The notes under the pieces were generated by a model. That model saw only the letters and a program-made list of their open reading frames with translations. It did no database searches and was not told where the DNA came from. Positions 15,392 to 23,172 of a stretch of DNA of 26,011 bases are shown here, in pieces. The position numbers and the translations under genes were made by a program. Origin of the DNA: an uncultured Phascolarctobacterium sp. (GTDB taxonomy: Bacteria > Bacillota > Negativicutes > Acidaminococcales > Acidaminococcaceae). Numbering within the stretch: position 1 is the first letter of the stretch; each line of letters opens with the position of its first letter. The DNA lies in assembly GCA_934234275.1 (NCBI GenBank), contig CAKQHU010000005.1, forward strand, positions 1-26,011, in the 5' to 3' direction.

Positions 15392-15414
15392 TAACATTCT
15401 AATGAAGTCTGCAA
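15386..15414 (-). promoter_or_regulatory. Promoter of the AAA ATPase gene
   Basis: -35 TTGCAG (15414-15409), 17-nt spacer, -10 TATAAT (15391-15386). The -10 box is the first six bases of the 44-bp palindromic repeat. Confidence 0.7.
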
Positions 15415-15434
15415 GAGATAAGCAGATGAATGAG

Positions 15435-15479
15435 AAAAACTCCGATCACCCAAAAGTAAGCCTTTGAATTTCCGGAGTT
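15435..15479 (-). terminator. Terminator of locus C
   Basis: On the minus strand AACTCCG (15479-15473) pairs with CGGAGTT (15444-15438), with a weaker inner CAAAG/CTTTTG stem, and is followed by a U-rich tail. It lies about 35 nt after the last gene of locus C. Confidence 0.72.
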
Positions 15480-15512
15480 CTATTCTCGCTTATATATTCA
15501 GTTATAACCGCT

Positions 15513-16508
15513 TCACTTAATCTCTATACCAGGATACATGCGCTCTGCCAAAAATTTTAGGCCATCCTCCGTACGGCAGCCTGTTCCGTAGGTAAAACGC
15601 AGAGGAATACTGTAGGTACGTTTATTTTTGATACAGGGCAAATTTTGCAAAGCAGGGTTTTCCGTAAGCTTTGTAATGCACTCGCCGTAATCGGCATGAC
15701 TGCATACAACAAACAACACATCCGGATTCTCTTTGACAACATTCTCAAAGCCTATGACAGGCGGTGTTTCCGCAACCTTGCCACCGATTCTGCTTACCAT
15801 ATCACCGACTAATTTCGTATTATCATAACTGATCATCGAGCTTATAAACTCCACAATCATAACCTTCGGCTTAGCATAAGAAGCATTTACCTTGTTAATA
15901 TCATCAATCGTTTTATATGTACTGTTTACAACCGCTTCAGCCTTAGCATCAACTCGCAAAGCCGCACCCAAATCGCGGACAAACTGCATTTCCTTATCTA
16001 CCGTTTCCTTGATGATATGCTTGCTTGGAGTATTGGTATTCAAGGGCACAAGCGTTTTTACACCACGCTCGTTCCAGTAATCGGTGTTATTCAAACGATT
16101 ACGGATAAACACACATTGCTGGGCAATAATCAAATCAGGATGCACACTTGTAACATATTCCATATTCAGATAACCGCTGGGACATTTCTTTATTTTTTGA
16201 AACGCTTCCCAGTTTTCCTGACGCATAGCATACTTTCTGCTATTTTGGGCAACAGCCATTAAAATATTCGGGCCCGCGCCAAGCTCCAGCAGCGTTTCCG
16301 TCTCATTTTCACCAATTACAAGCACTCGTTGCGGCGCCTTGTCAAAGACCTGCTTATTGGGCCCTTTGACGTAATAGTTATCAACATTGATATTGTTGAC
16401 CACCACTGGTTTATCCTGCTGCTTTGCCTGCTGCTTATCAAGGCTTTGACAGCCCAAAGTACTGCAGGCAAGCGCAATAATAAGACTACTGATAATATAT
16501 TTTTTCAT
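15513..16508 (-). CDS. Extracytoplasmic binding lipoprotein, FecB/BtuF-like (Peripla_BP_2), locus C
   Basis: The 331-residue lipoprotein is the last gene of locus C. Its signal sequence ends in the lipobox TLGC (Cys at about 20). The body fits the class III binding-protein fold: APQRVLVIGENETETLLELGAG, MEYVTSVHPDLIIAQQ, a linker helix, PKVMIVEFISSM, VGDMVSRIGGKVAET, FENVVKENPDVLFVV. The unusually asparagine-rich stretch after the lipid anchor (NNINVDNYYV) should act as a linker. Its ATG overlaps the permease stop (ATGA). It shares little with the locus B lipoprotein, and here the binding protein comes last while in locus B it comes first, so locus C is not a simple copy of locus B. Confidence 0.88.
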   Translation of the reverse strand: MKKYIISSLIIALACSTLGCQSLDKQQAKQQDKPVVVNNINVDNYYVKGPNKQVFDKAPQRVLVIGENETETLLELGAGPNILMAVAQNSRKYAMRQENWEAFQKIKKCPSGYLNMEYVTSVHPDLIIAQQCVFIRNRLNNTDYWNERGVKTLVPLNTNTPSKHIIKETVDKEMQFVRDLGAALRVDAKAEAVVNSTYKTIDDINKVNASYAKPKVMIVEFISSMISYDNTKLVGDMVSRIGGKVAETPPVIGFENVVKENPDVLFVVCSHADYGECITKLTENPALQNLPCIKNKRTYSIPLRFTYGTGCRTEDGLKFLAERMYPGIEIK

Positions 16509-17533
16509 CGCTTACCATACCCGTAATTCTTACTGATTAACAAATAAATAAAGATTGGCGCACCAATAACCGATACAACAACACCTATAGGCACCTCAGA
16601 GCCTTCCATAATCGTTCTGCTGATAACATCGGCACAGACCATAAACAGCATACCAAGCACCGCACTCATAGGCAGAACCTTTTTATAATTACCGCCGCAA
16701 AGCAAGCGTGCTATATGAGGAATTACCAAACCGACAAATCCGATAATACCGCAATTATAAACAATCAAGCCTACAATCAGCGCACAAAGCAAAATGTAAA
16801 TTCGGCGCATTTTCGACAAATCATAGCCTAAGGTTACGGATACCTCATCGCCCAACAGCATTAAATTGAGAATGCGTGAATTCTTAACAAAATATATCGA
16901 GATAAAAAATACTACAGCCAATAATGTACCTGTATTATGCCAATCTGCTGTCTGCAAGCTGCCCATCAGCCAAAAGGTTACGCTTTGAATACGTTCCGCA
17001 TCAGCATAAATAGAAATCAAAAGGCTGATTCCTGCCGCACAAACTGCGTTCAAAGCCATACCGGAAAGAAGTATTGCCGTTGTACCTGATTTACCGAATC
17101 TTAAGGAAAGCAAAACGATAAATATGGTCACGGCAAAAGCTCCCAAAAACGCAAAACAGCCAATGGCATCAAAACCGGCAATATTGGTAAAGCCTAAGAT
17201 TATTGCGATAACGGCACCTAAGCCGGCGCCGGAGGAAATACCCAGCAAATAAGGATCTGCCAGGGAATTGCGCATAACAGCCTGCATAACACAGCCTGTT
17301 ATACTAAGTCCATATCCAACCACCGCTGCCAAAACCAATCTTGGCAAGCGCAGATAATAGATAACGTCAGCCAGGATGTTGCCGTTAGCCGTTCCCTGAA
17401 AAATTTGCCAAAGTATTTGAGCTGTCTGCTGAAAGCCTATATAGATAGTGCCCATGCCAACAGTAAAATTTAAAATACCGCAGGCAAGAAGCAGCACTCC
17501 TGTTATTGTACCTACTGTTTTTATTCGCTCCAT
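16505..17533 (-). CDS. FecCD/BtuC-type ABC transporter permease 2, locus C
   Basis: Inner-membrane permease of about 342 residues. The start MERIKT at 17533 has GAGGT 4-5 nt upstream; the TTG eight codons earlier lies in the end of the ATPase gene. Family segments: YYLRLPRLVLAAVVGYGLSI, MQAVMRNSLADPYLLGISSG, GIIGFVGLVIPHIARLLCGG, EVPIGVVVSVIGAPIFIYLL. About ten helices are expected. It follows the ATPase gene by 7 nt. With the product of 18301-19365 it probably forms a two-subunit channel of the FecC-FecD type, unlike the single permease of locus B. Confidence 0.92.
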   Translation of the reverse strand: MERIKTVGTITGVLLLACGILNFTVGMGTIYIGFQQTAQILWQIFQGTANGNILADVIYYLRLPRLVLAAVVGYGLSITGCVMQAVMRNSLADPYLLGISSGAGLGAVIAIILGFTNIAGFDAIGCFAFLGAFAVTIFIVLLSLRFGKSGTTAILLSGMALNAVCAAGISLLISIYADAERIQSVTFWLMGSLQTADWHNTGTLLAVVFFISIYFVKNSRILNLMLLGDEVSVTLGYDLSKMRRIYILLCALIVGLIVYNCGIIGFVGLVIPHIARLLCGGNYKKVLPMSAVLGMLFMVCADVISRTIMEGSEVPIGVVVSVIGAPIFIYLLISKNYGYGKR

Positions 17534-17540
17534 ACTGACC

Positions 17541-18299
17541 TCAATTTTTATATGCAATCAAAAGCTTGCCATCCGCTTTACGCAAAACATCAGCTTCAAC
17601 TTCAAATAATTCGCTGATAAATTCACTGTTTAAAAGCTCCTCAGGCGTTCCCTGGCCTAATACCTGACCATTTTTCATTGCAATTATTTCATCACAATAC
17701 ATGGCAGCAATATTCAAATCATGCAAGGCAGCAACAACAGTAAAGCCCTGACTGCTGATGATATTGAGCAGCTGCAGCTGATATTTGATATCCAGATGAT
17801 TCGTCGGCTCATCCAAAATCAGACATTCTGTCTGCTGCGTCAGCGCACGCGCCAGCATAACCCTTTGCTGCTCACCGCCACTCAACAGAGAAAAGCTGCT
17901 GTGCGCAAATTCTTCCATGCCAACTACCCGCAAGGCTTCATTAGCAATAGCGTAATCTTCTGCGTTATCGTCTTCCATAGAATTTTTGTAGGGACTGCGT
18001 CCCATGAGCACAACATCAAGCACTTCAAAATCAAAATTATAATAGTTATGCTGTGCCAAAACCGACTGCAGCTGCGCGCTTTGCTTGACAGTATACTGAT
18101 TTAGCGGCTTGCCATTAAGATAAACAACACCGCTGTCAGGCTCCAATACACGATATATACATTTGAGCATGGTACTTTTACCGCTGCCATTAGGACCGAT
18201 AATACCTGTAAATTTCTGCTTGGGAAAATCCAGAGAAATATTTTTGAGAATTTCTCTGTCGCCAAACTGCACCTTTAAGCGTTCTACTTTTATATCCAT
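17541..18299 (-). CDS. FecE/BtuD-type ABC transporter ATPase, locus C
   Basis: ATPase of the locus C importer, about 252 residues, placed between the two permease genes. It has Walker A GPNGSGKS in the first 45 residues, a Q-loop around SVLAQHNYY, signature LSGGEQQRV, Walker B CLILDEPTNHLD and switch His in ALHDLN. The start at 18299 (MDIKVE) is preferred, with GGAG 9 nt upstream; a TTG at 18314 would overlap the preceding permease gene. The single ATPase must serve both permeases as a homodimer. Family members carry iron-siderophores, heme or cobalamin; the riboswitch favours a corrinoid or cobalt-containing cargo. Confidence 0.92.
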   Translation of the reverse strand: MDIKVERLKVQFGDREILKNISLDFPKQKFTGIIGPNGSGKSTMLKCIYRVLEPDSGVVYLNGKPLNQYTVKQSAQLQSVLAQHNYYNFDFEVLDVVLMGRSPYKNSMEDDNAEDYAIANEALRVVGMEEFAHSSFSLLSGGEQQRVMLARALTQQTECLILDEPTNHLDIKYQLQLLNIISSQGFTVVAALHDLNIAAMYCDEIIAMKNGQVLGQGTPEELLNSEFISELFEVEADVLRKADGKLLIAYKN

Positions 18300-18300
18300 T

Positions 18301-19365
18301 TTATTTAGCTCCAAATCTGTAATTTTGTTTAAGCATCATGTAAATAAAGCAAGGTGCTCCAATCAGAGAAAAGACAACACCCAAGGGAATATCGATGCCG
18401 TTGATTAAGGTTCGTGACAAAATATCCATCACTACGGTCACCAAGCCACCAAAGGCGACTGCCACAGGCAGCAGCTTTTTATGATTAGAACCAAAAATCA
18501 AGCGTACAAAATGCGGAATCAAAAGGCCTATAAAGCCAATCGTACCGGAATTAAAAACGATAAAACCGACTAAAAGACCATTTAACAGCAGGTAGCGCTT
18601 GATGTATCTTTTTAAATCAACGCCCAAAGTCATCGCCGAATCATAGCCCGTAAGCATAAGATTTAAAATGCGCGTCTGCGTCATAAAGTAGCCCGCCAGA
18701 CAAACAACTACAACTGCTAAAATCAGTACATTGCCCAGCTTGGCATTGGCAACATTACCCATCAGCCAGTAGGTTATCGCTTCCATGCCTTCCTTATTAC
18801 GTCCGACAAATGCGATTAAGCTGGACAGGCTGGCGCAGATTGCACTCACTGCCATACCGGCAAGCAACAGATTAGAGGCAGATTTGCTAAGCGAATTATC
18901 AGCAATATAGGTTACCAGCAAGGATATGGCGAATGCTCCAATAAATGCACAAATTCCGATAGCCTGCGCACCTAGGAAAGCTCCCAAGCCTAAGAATATA
19001 GCGCAGGTCGCTCCCAGTGACGCTCCTGACGATACGCCCAAAATATACGGGTCCGCCAAAGGATTTTTTACCACGGCCTGCATGATAATACCGGAAAGCG
19101 TTAAGCCCATGCCAACACAGGCTGCAAGAATAATACGTGGCATACGCAGTATCCAGACAACATCAACAAGGTCACTGCTTATATCTGTTGCCGCTAAAAG
19201 CCCCGCTTTTATCAATAATATTTCTACTATCTCTGTCCATGCCAAGGAAATAAAGCCTAACTTCAAGCCCAAAATAATCATGCAAAGCATGGTCAGAAAC
19301 AGTAACAGCAGAAGATACTTTACTTTTATATTTTTTATTTGTGCCGTTATTGCAAAATTCATCAT
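18301..19365 (-). CDS. FecCD/BtuC-type ABC transporter permease 1, locus C
   Basis: Inner-membrane permease of 354 residues, first transporter gene after the locus C receptor. Segments: VVWILRMPRIILAACVGMG, MQAVVKNPLADPYILGVSSG, GTIGFIGLLIPHFVRLIFGS, DIPLGVVFSLIGAPCFIYMM. About ten helices are expected. TTTTAGG precedes the ATG. It is clearly a paralogue of the product of 16505-17533 but divergent, as expected for subunits of a heterodimer. Confidence 0.92.
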   Translation of the reverse strand: MMNFAITAQIKNIKVKYLLLLLFLTMLCMIILGLKLGFISLAWTEIVEILLIKAGLLAATDISSDLVDVVWILRMPRIILAACVGMGLTLSGIIMQAVVKNPLADPYILGVSSGASLGATCAIFLGLGAFLGAQAIGICAFIGAFAISLLVTYIADNSLSKSASNLLLAGMAVSAICASLSSLIAFVGRNKEGMEAITYWLMGNVANAKLGNVLILAVVVVCLAGYFMTQTRILNLMLTGYDSAMTLGVDLKRYIKRYLLLNGLLVGFIVFNSGTIGFIGLLIPHFVRLIFGSNHKKLLPVAVAFGGLVTVVMDILSRTLINGIDIPLGVVFSLIGAPCFIYMMLKQNYRFGAK

Positions 19366-19384
19366 CTATACCTAAAAATAATCA

Positions 19385-19411
19385 AACAGATGGGGAAGCT
19401 CCCCATCTGTT
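19385..19411 (-). other. Intercistronic hairpin between TBDR and ABC genes of locus C
   Basis: A perfect 12-bp stem (AACAGATGGGGA with TCCCCATCTGTT) and a 3-nt loop follow the receptor stop codon. On the minus strand it is followed by TGATTATTTTTAGG, a weak U-run that runs into the next ribosome binding site. It is a strong candidate for a partial terminator or mRNA 3'-end stabiliser. Confidence 0.65.
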
Positions 19412-19428
19412 ATGATTAAAACCCTTAA

Positions 19429-21537
19429 TTAAAGTTCAAAGTTAGCAGAGAATACTACGGTACGCGGTGCGCCCAAGCATAAACCGCTGCTGCCAGAACG
19501 AGCGCTCCAGTAATCTTTGCCAGCTAGGTTGTAGCACATCAGATCAAAGGTTACCGGTGTATTGTTCAATTTGGTCTTGTAGGAAGCACCTAAATCGTAC
19601 TTAGCATAGGAAGGAACATCCAATGCACCATTATTAATAGAAGTAGAACCAAGGTAAGTCATTCTGCCGATAAAGGACAGTTCTTCTGTCGGATGATAAA
19701 TAGCACCTACAGTGCCGGACCACTTGGAAGCACCATTGACTTTATTGCCCTTATAATCTTCAGCATTCAGGTACATAGCACCGCCAATCAAATCCCATTT
19801 TTTAGCCAGTTGGCCGGTGAAAGCCCATTCAAAGCCTTTATTTTCCTGTTCGCCGTCTTGTACCAAATATTTAAGACCGCCAATTACCTTATCAATGTTA
19901 TTGGCCTGAGTAATCTTGAAGGCAGTAAAGGTATTCAGGAAATCACCAGTTTTTACTTTAACGCCAATCTCATTTTGTTTGGTCTTTGCAGGATCAAGCA
20001 TTTCGCCTTCGTTCGCATAACCTCTGCCAAGAGATACCATGCTACCGCTACCGAAGCTTTCAGTATGGTCAGCATAAACGGTTACATTATCAGATACCTT
20101 ATAGCTTACTGCAAAGGTCGGGCAGATAGCGTCAGAATCTTGATGAGAATTATCTTTCATAACCTTTTTAACCTTATGACCATGCAAGCCTAAGGTCAGT
20201 TGCAGCTTGTCATCCAGTGCTTTCATGGTATCTACCAAATGCCAGCCGGTCAATTGTGCTCTTTGGTTATGTGCAGGATCAAAAGAAGGTCTCGGCAGGG
20301 AAGGCCAGTGGTTCGGCTGATACAGGTTACCGGTTCCTGTCCATTTGCCGGCACCGCCATTCCATGCATTGTTATTGCTCAATGCATAGGTATACCAGGT
20401 TTTATCTACACCAACTAAATATTCATTTTCTACAGAACCGATGTTGAATTTACCTTTCAACCCGGTTCCTACAATTTTCTTAGTTAAATTCAAGGGATAA
20501 TTGGTCATACTAATGTTAAAATTACCCTTGTTGTCAATAACAGTAGGATTGCCATCAACATAGCCATACCAGTCTTCACGATGATAACCTGCATTGAAAT
20601 ATACATTTAAATTATCATTCAGCTTTTGCTCGTGGTTCAAGGCTACAATCCAGTTATCATATTCATTATAAGACCAATCAGGTTTATAAATTTTGCTGCT
20701 ATCAGGAGCAGTCGGCAGAGAGGTTACGCCAGAGCCAAAGCTGATAGCACCGGTACCGCCTTTATGATCGGTATGGTCATACATAACCAATAAGTTACTA
20801 GTGGATTTATCGGTCTTTTGATCCAGGTTCAAAGAAAATGCCTGTTGCTCCAGGTTTTCGCCATCAATAGCAGTATCGCCATTGATATTGCTTGCAGTGA
20901 TGCGGACACCATAGCGGTCATTTTCACCAAAACGACGGCCTACATCGATAGCTTCCTGCATAGAGGAACCGCCGCGATAAGCAACCTTCAGATTAGCATT
21001 ACCGTCAGAAGTAGCAGCCTTAGATTGAATATTAACAGTACCGGCAGCAGCTTCGGACAGAGGAGTAGCATTCAGGCCCAAGCTAGGACCGGAAATAACG
21101 CTGATGCTGTCAGCCCAGAAATAAGGAATATTTTCCTGGCACAGCAGACCGGGAATACCATTTACATAGTAGCTGTGGCCAGATTGGTAAATACCACGAA
21201 TAGAAATATCAGTGTATGTGCCGCCACGATCAGCTCTTACAGACGGATCAAGAGACAGTGCATCACTAATACCACCATTAGGAGTCGTAAATTTTTCAAT
21301 AGTTTTATTGCTGATTTCGCTGACAGTCATCGGAGCAGACATAATGTCCTGCTTGCCAACCATACCAATGGTTACAGCTTCTTTTGCCAGACCGCCGGGC
21401 AGTTCATCCTTACTGCCTTCAACAACAACTTCATCCAGATTGCCATGCATAGTTTCTGCACTTGCAGATACCACAAAGCCTACGCTTGCAATGGCACACA
21501 GCACTGACATAGCCAATGCTTTTTTGTTTTTCAACAT
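19429..21537 (-). CDS. TonB-dependent outer-membrane receptor, locus C
   Basis: Outer-membrane receptor of about 702 residues. The start at MLKNKK is supported by GAGGTG 7 nt upstream. The signal peptide ends at SASA (about 27). TonB box-like DEVVVEGS follows, then a plug with TYTDISIRGIYQSGHSYYVNG, ADSISVISGPSLGLN and AAAGTVNIQSKAA, and a beta-barrel ending in PRTVVFSANFEL. It shares the first 50 or so residues with the A and B receptors but diverges afterwards. Together with the heterodimeric FecCD-type transporter behind it, it should import a cobalamin-regulated substrate distinct from those of A and B (inference). Confidence 0.94.
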   Translation of the reverse strand: MLKNKKALAMSVLCAIASVGFVVSASAETMHGNLDEVVVEGSKDELPGGLAKEAVTIGMVGKQDIMSAPMTVSEISNKTIEKFTTPNGGISDALSLDPSVRADRGGTYTDISIRGIYQSGHSYYVNGIPGLLCQENIPYFWADSISVISGPSLGLNATPLSEAAAGTVNIQSKAATSDGNANLKVAYRGGSSMQEAIDVGRRFGENDRYGVRITASNINGDTAIDGENLEQQAFSLNLDQKTDKSTSNLLVMYDHTDHKGGTGAISFGSGVTSLPTAPDSSKIYKPDWSYNEYDNWIVALNHEQKLNDNLNVYFNAGYHREDWYGYVDGNPTVIDNKGNFNISMTNYPLNLTKKIVGTGLKGKFNIGSVENEYLVGVDKTWYTYALSNNNAWNGGAGKWTGTGNLYQPNHWPSLPRPSFDPAHNQRAQLTGWHLVDTMKALDDKLQLTLGLHGHKVKKVMKDNSHQDSDAICPTFAVSYKVSDNVTVYADHTESFGSGSMVSLGRGYANEGEMLDPAKTKQNEIGVKVKTGDFLNTFTAFKITQANNIDKVIGGLKYLVQDGEQENKGFEWAFTGQLAKKWDLIGGAMYLNAEDYKGNKVNGASKWSGTVGAIYHPTEELSFIGRMTYLGSTSINNGALDVPSYAKYDLGASYKTKLNNTPVTFDLMCYNLAGKDYWSARSGSSGLCLGAPRTVVFSANFEL

Positions 21538-21566
21538 ACTCATACACCTCATCAAATTTATTTTTT

Positions 21567-21618
21567 AACCTTTGCCGCCGAGCTGTCCGAGTTTCGCGTG
21601 CGGCTCCGGCTAAAAGCA
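21567..21618 (-). promoter_or_regulatory. Conserved leader element upstream of the TBDR start, locus C
   Basis: Third copy of the 50-nt leader element; the only clear change in the core is GCGGC for GTGGC on the minus strand, which keeps pairing with GCC. It lies between the riboswitch terminator and the ribosome binding site. Confidence 0.6.
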
Positions 21619-21653
21619 TGATTATAACGGACGTTCTATATTATTTCGGCAAG

Positions 21654-21687
21654 AAAAAACGTCCTTCTGCAATATGACAGAAAGACG
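21654..21687 (-). terminator. Riboswitch-controlled terminator, locus C
   Basis: The stem CGTCTTTCTG with CAGAAGGACG differs from loci A and B in both arms, yet still pairs over 10 bp with one G-U; six U follow. The upstream GAGAGA can pair with TCTTTC of the 5' arm, matching the AAGGAC/GTCCTT antiterminator of A and B. These paired changes support both alternative structures. Confidence 0.87.
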
Positions 21688-21741
21688 CACTAATCTCTCA
21701 TCAGTCTCCTGTCGCTCGCAGTACACTTAATTTGAACTAAT

Positions 21742-21886
21742 TCAGGCAATTCTTCTGGCTCAGTTTCCTCGCAAGCCTTGCCTTCCCAGTTTCCCAGTGA
21801 CATATTAAGGCTTGCTCCACTTTACAGCTGCGTGACAGCGCAGGCTTTACACCTGCTTACTTATTAAGTCTTTATCAGACACCTGA
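21742..21886 (-). promoter_or_regulatory. Cobalamin riboswitch aptamer, locus C
   Basis: P1 is closed by TCAGG and CCTGA. Core elements GCAGGTGTAAAGCCTGC, GCTGTCACGC, AGCTGTAAAGTGGAGC, GTCACTGGGAAACTGGGAAGGC and GAGCCAGAAGAATTGCCT are present. The small hairpin next to P1 has a larger loop (TGATAAA instead of GAAA) than in the other copies. Confidence 0.93.
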
Positions 21887-21937
21887 TAGCTTGATATTAT
21901 TAATTTATATATATTAGTCAAAATTTTATTAGCCAAA

Positions 21938-21966
21938 ATTATACCATAACCTTGTCTGCAAGTCAA
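21938..21966 (-). promoter_or_regulatory. Extended -10 promoter of locus C
   Basis: -35 TTGACT (21966-21961), 17-nt spacer, -10 TATAAT (21943-21938) preceded by TGG. It is divergent from the exbB promoter about 50 bp away. Confidence 0.87.
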
Positions 21967-22013
21967 CATTGTTACATTCTAAACACTTTCAGCTAATTAT
22001 CTTCCTCAACCTC

Positions 22014-22042
22014 TTGCATTTTGTATATTGATAATATATACT
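22014..22042 (+). promoter_or_regulatory. Putative promoter of exbB-exbD-tonB
   Basis: -35 TTGCAT (22014-22019), 17-nt spacer, -10 TATACT (22037-22042). The leader to exbB is about 95 nt and contains weak hairpins (AGCTTGT/ACAAGCT near 22060-22086; GGCAG/CTGCC near 22088-22103) but no cobalamin aptamer. The ribosome binding site AGGAGG lies 6 nt before the exbB ATG. Confidence 0.55.
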
Positions 22043-22144
22043 ATAAATTAACACAGTTTAGCTTGTAATATTTTTCAAAACAAGCTATGGCAGTTGCTGC
22101 TGCCAAAAAAAATTTTTATGATGAGTATTTTTAGGAGGCAATTC

Positions 22145-22762
22145 ATGGAAGCAATTCAACAAACAATCATGTATTTTCACAAAGGCGGTCTCGTTATGTG
22201 GCCGCTGCTTTTCTGTTCAATCGCAGTAATCGCTATTGCTATTGAGCGTTTTCTGTTCTACAAGGCAGAAGACAGTGGTCAAGTCTTTGCCGCTAAGTAT
22301 TGCGAGCTTTTACGAGCTGACGAAAAAGAAGAAGCTCTTCAATTAGCAGAAGCAGCTAACGGCGAATGCGCTAAAATCGTTGCTGATGCAGCTAAAATCA
22401 CCGATGGCAGAGAACAACAAAAAGCATTTTTGGAAAGCCAGGCAGGTATTTTCATTGCTAAACTGAAAAATAAACTGGACTATCTTGCTATTATCGTTAC
22501 TATGTCCCCGTTGCTTGGCCTGCTCGGTACCATCGTAGGTATGATTGGTGCCTTCAGTATCTTCAACCTGGAATCCGGCGCTCCTATCGCCATCACCGGC
22601 GGTATCGGCGAAGCACTTATCGCTACTGCTACCGGTCTTTGCGTAGCTATTCTTTCCTTGTGCGCACACTCTTATTTTGCCCATCGTATGGATAATATGA
22701 TTACCGACATGGAGCAATGCTTCAGTGCTCTTCTCGAAGCAGAAACAAGGAGTGGTAAATAA
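22145..22762 (+). CDS. exbB: ExbB/TolQ/MotA-family proton-channel protein of the TonB system
   Basis: The 205-residue inner-membrane protein forms the pentameric channel that, with ExbD, uses the proton gradient to drive TonB. An N-terminal membrane helix (about WPLLFCSIAVIAIAIERFL) is followed by a cytoplasmic region of about 85 residues. Two further helices carry the family motif (VTMSPLLGLLGTIVGMIGAF and GIGEALIATATGLCVAILSL). The ATG at 22145 is chosen because AGGAGG lies 6 nt upstream; the reading frame is open further up but without such a site. The stop overlaps the exbD start (TAATG). It is the only such set in the window and presumably serves all three receptors. Confidence 0.95.
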   Translation: MEAIQQTIMYFHKGGLVMWPLLFCSIAVIAIAIERFLFYKAEDSGQVFAAKYCELLRADEKEEALQLAEAANGECAKIVADAAKITDGREQQKAFLESQAGIFIAKLKNKLDYLAIIVTMSPLLGLLGTIVGMIGAFSIFNLESGAPIAITGGIGEALIATATGLCVAILSLCAHSYFAHRMDNMITDMEQCFSALLEAETRSGK

Positions 22763-23172
22763 TGCAGCTGCGCAATGTACGTGACAGAAAAACACCGGAG
22801 CTTATTATTATTCCTATGATCGATATCATGTTCTTCCTGCTGGTATTCTTCATGCTCAGCACCATGTACATGATCGACCTGAAAACTATTCCCGTAAAGC
22901 TGCCGCAGGCAGCACATGCTGCTACGGATACAACGACTACCTTCGCTGTAACCCTGAAAAACGACGGCAATCTTTATCTTGGCGATGCGCCGACAGATAT
23001 CCAATCTTTAATAACCCAATCCTCAATCGAGCAAAAAAACAATCCTCGTTTTGCTATTGTTATCAGAGCAGACAAGGATGTTGATTACGGTCGTGTTATT
23101 GAACTTATTGATAAACTTAAAGGCGCAGGTATTACCCGCTTTGGTTTGGCAACGGATGGAGCTGGTAAATAA
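22762..23172 (+). CDS. exbD: ExbD/TolR-family energy-transducing protein
   Basis: 136-residue partner of ExbB. A short cytoplasmic N-terminus leads into a single membrane helix with the family signature PMIDIMFFLLVFFML; the Asp (about residue 21) matches the essential proton-carrying Asp of ExbD. The periplasmic domain (about 45-136) contains VIRADKDVDYGRVIELIDKL and ends GLATDGAGK, as usual for ExbD. Start and stop each overlap a neighbour through TAATG, so the three genes are translationally coupled. Confidence 0.95.
   Translation: MQLRNVRDRKTPELIIIPMIDIMFFLLVFFMLSTMYMIDLKTIPVKLPQAAHAATDTTTTFAVTLKNDGNLYLGDAPTDIQSLITQSSIEQKNNPRFAIVIRADKDVDYGRVIELIDKLKGAGITRFGLATDGAGK

Noticed and set aside
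22020..22050. A/T-rich stretch with GATAAT that could be a Fur box before exbB
   Set aside because: Only one half-site-like GATAAT is present; the rest of the 19-bp consensus is missing, so iron control cannot be supported.
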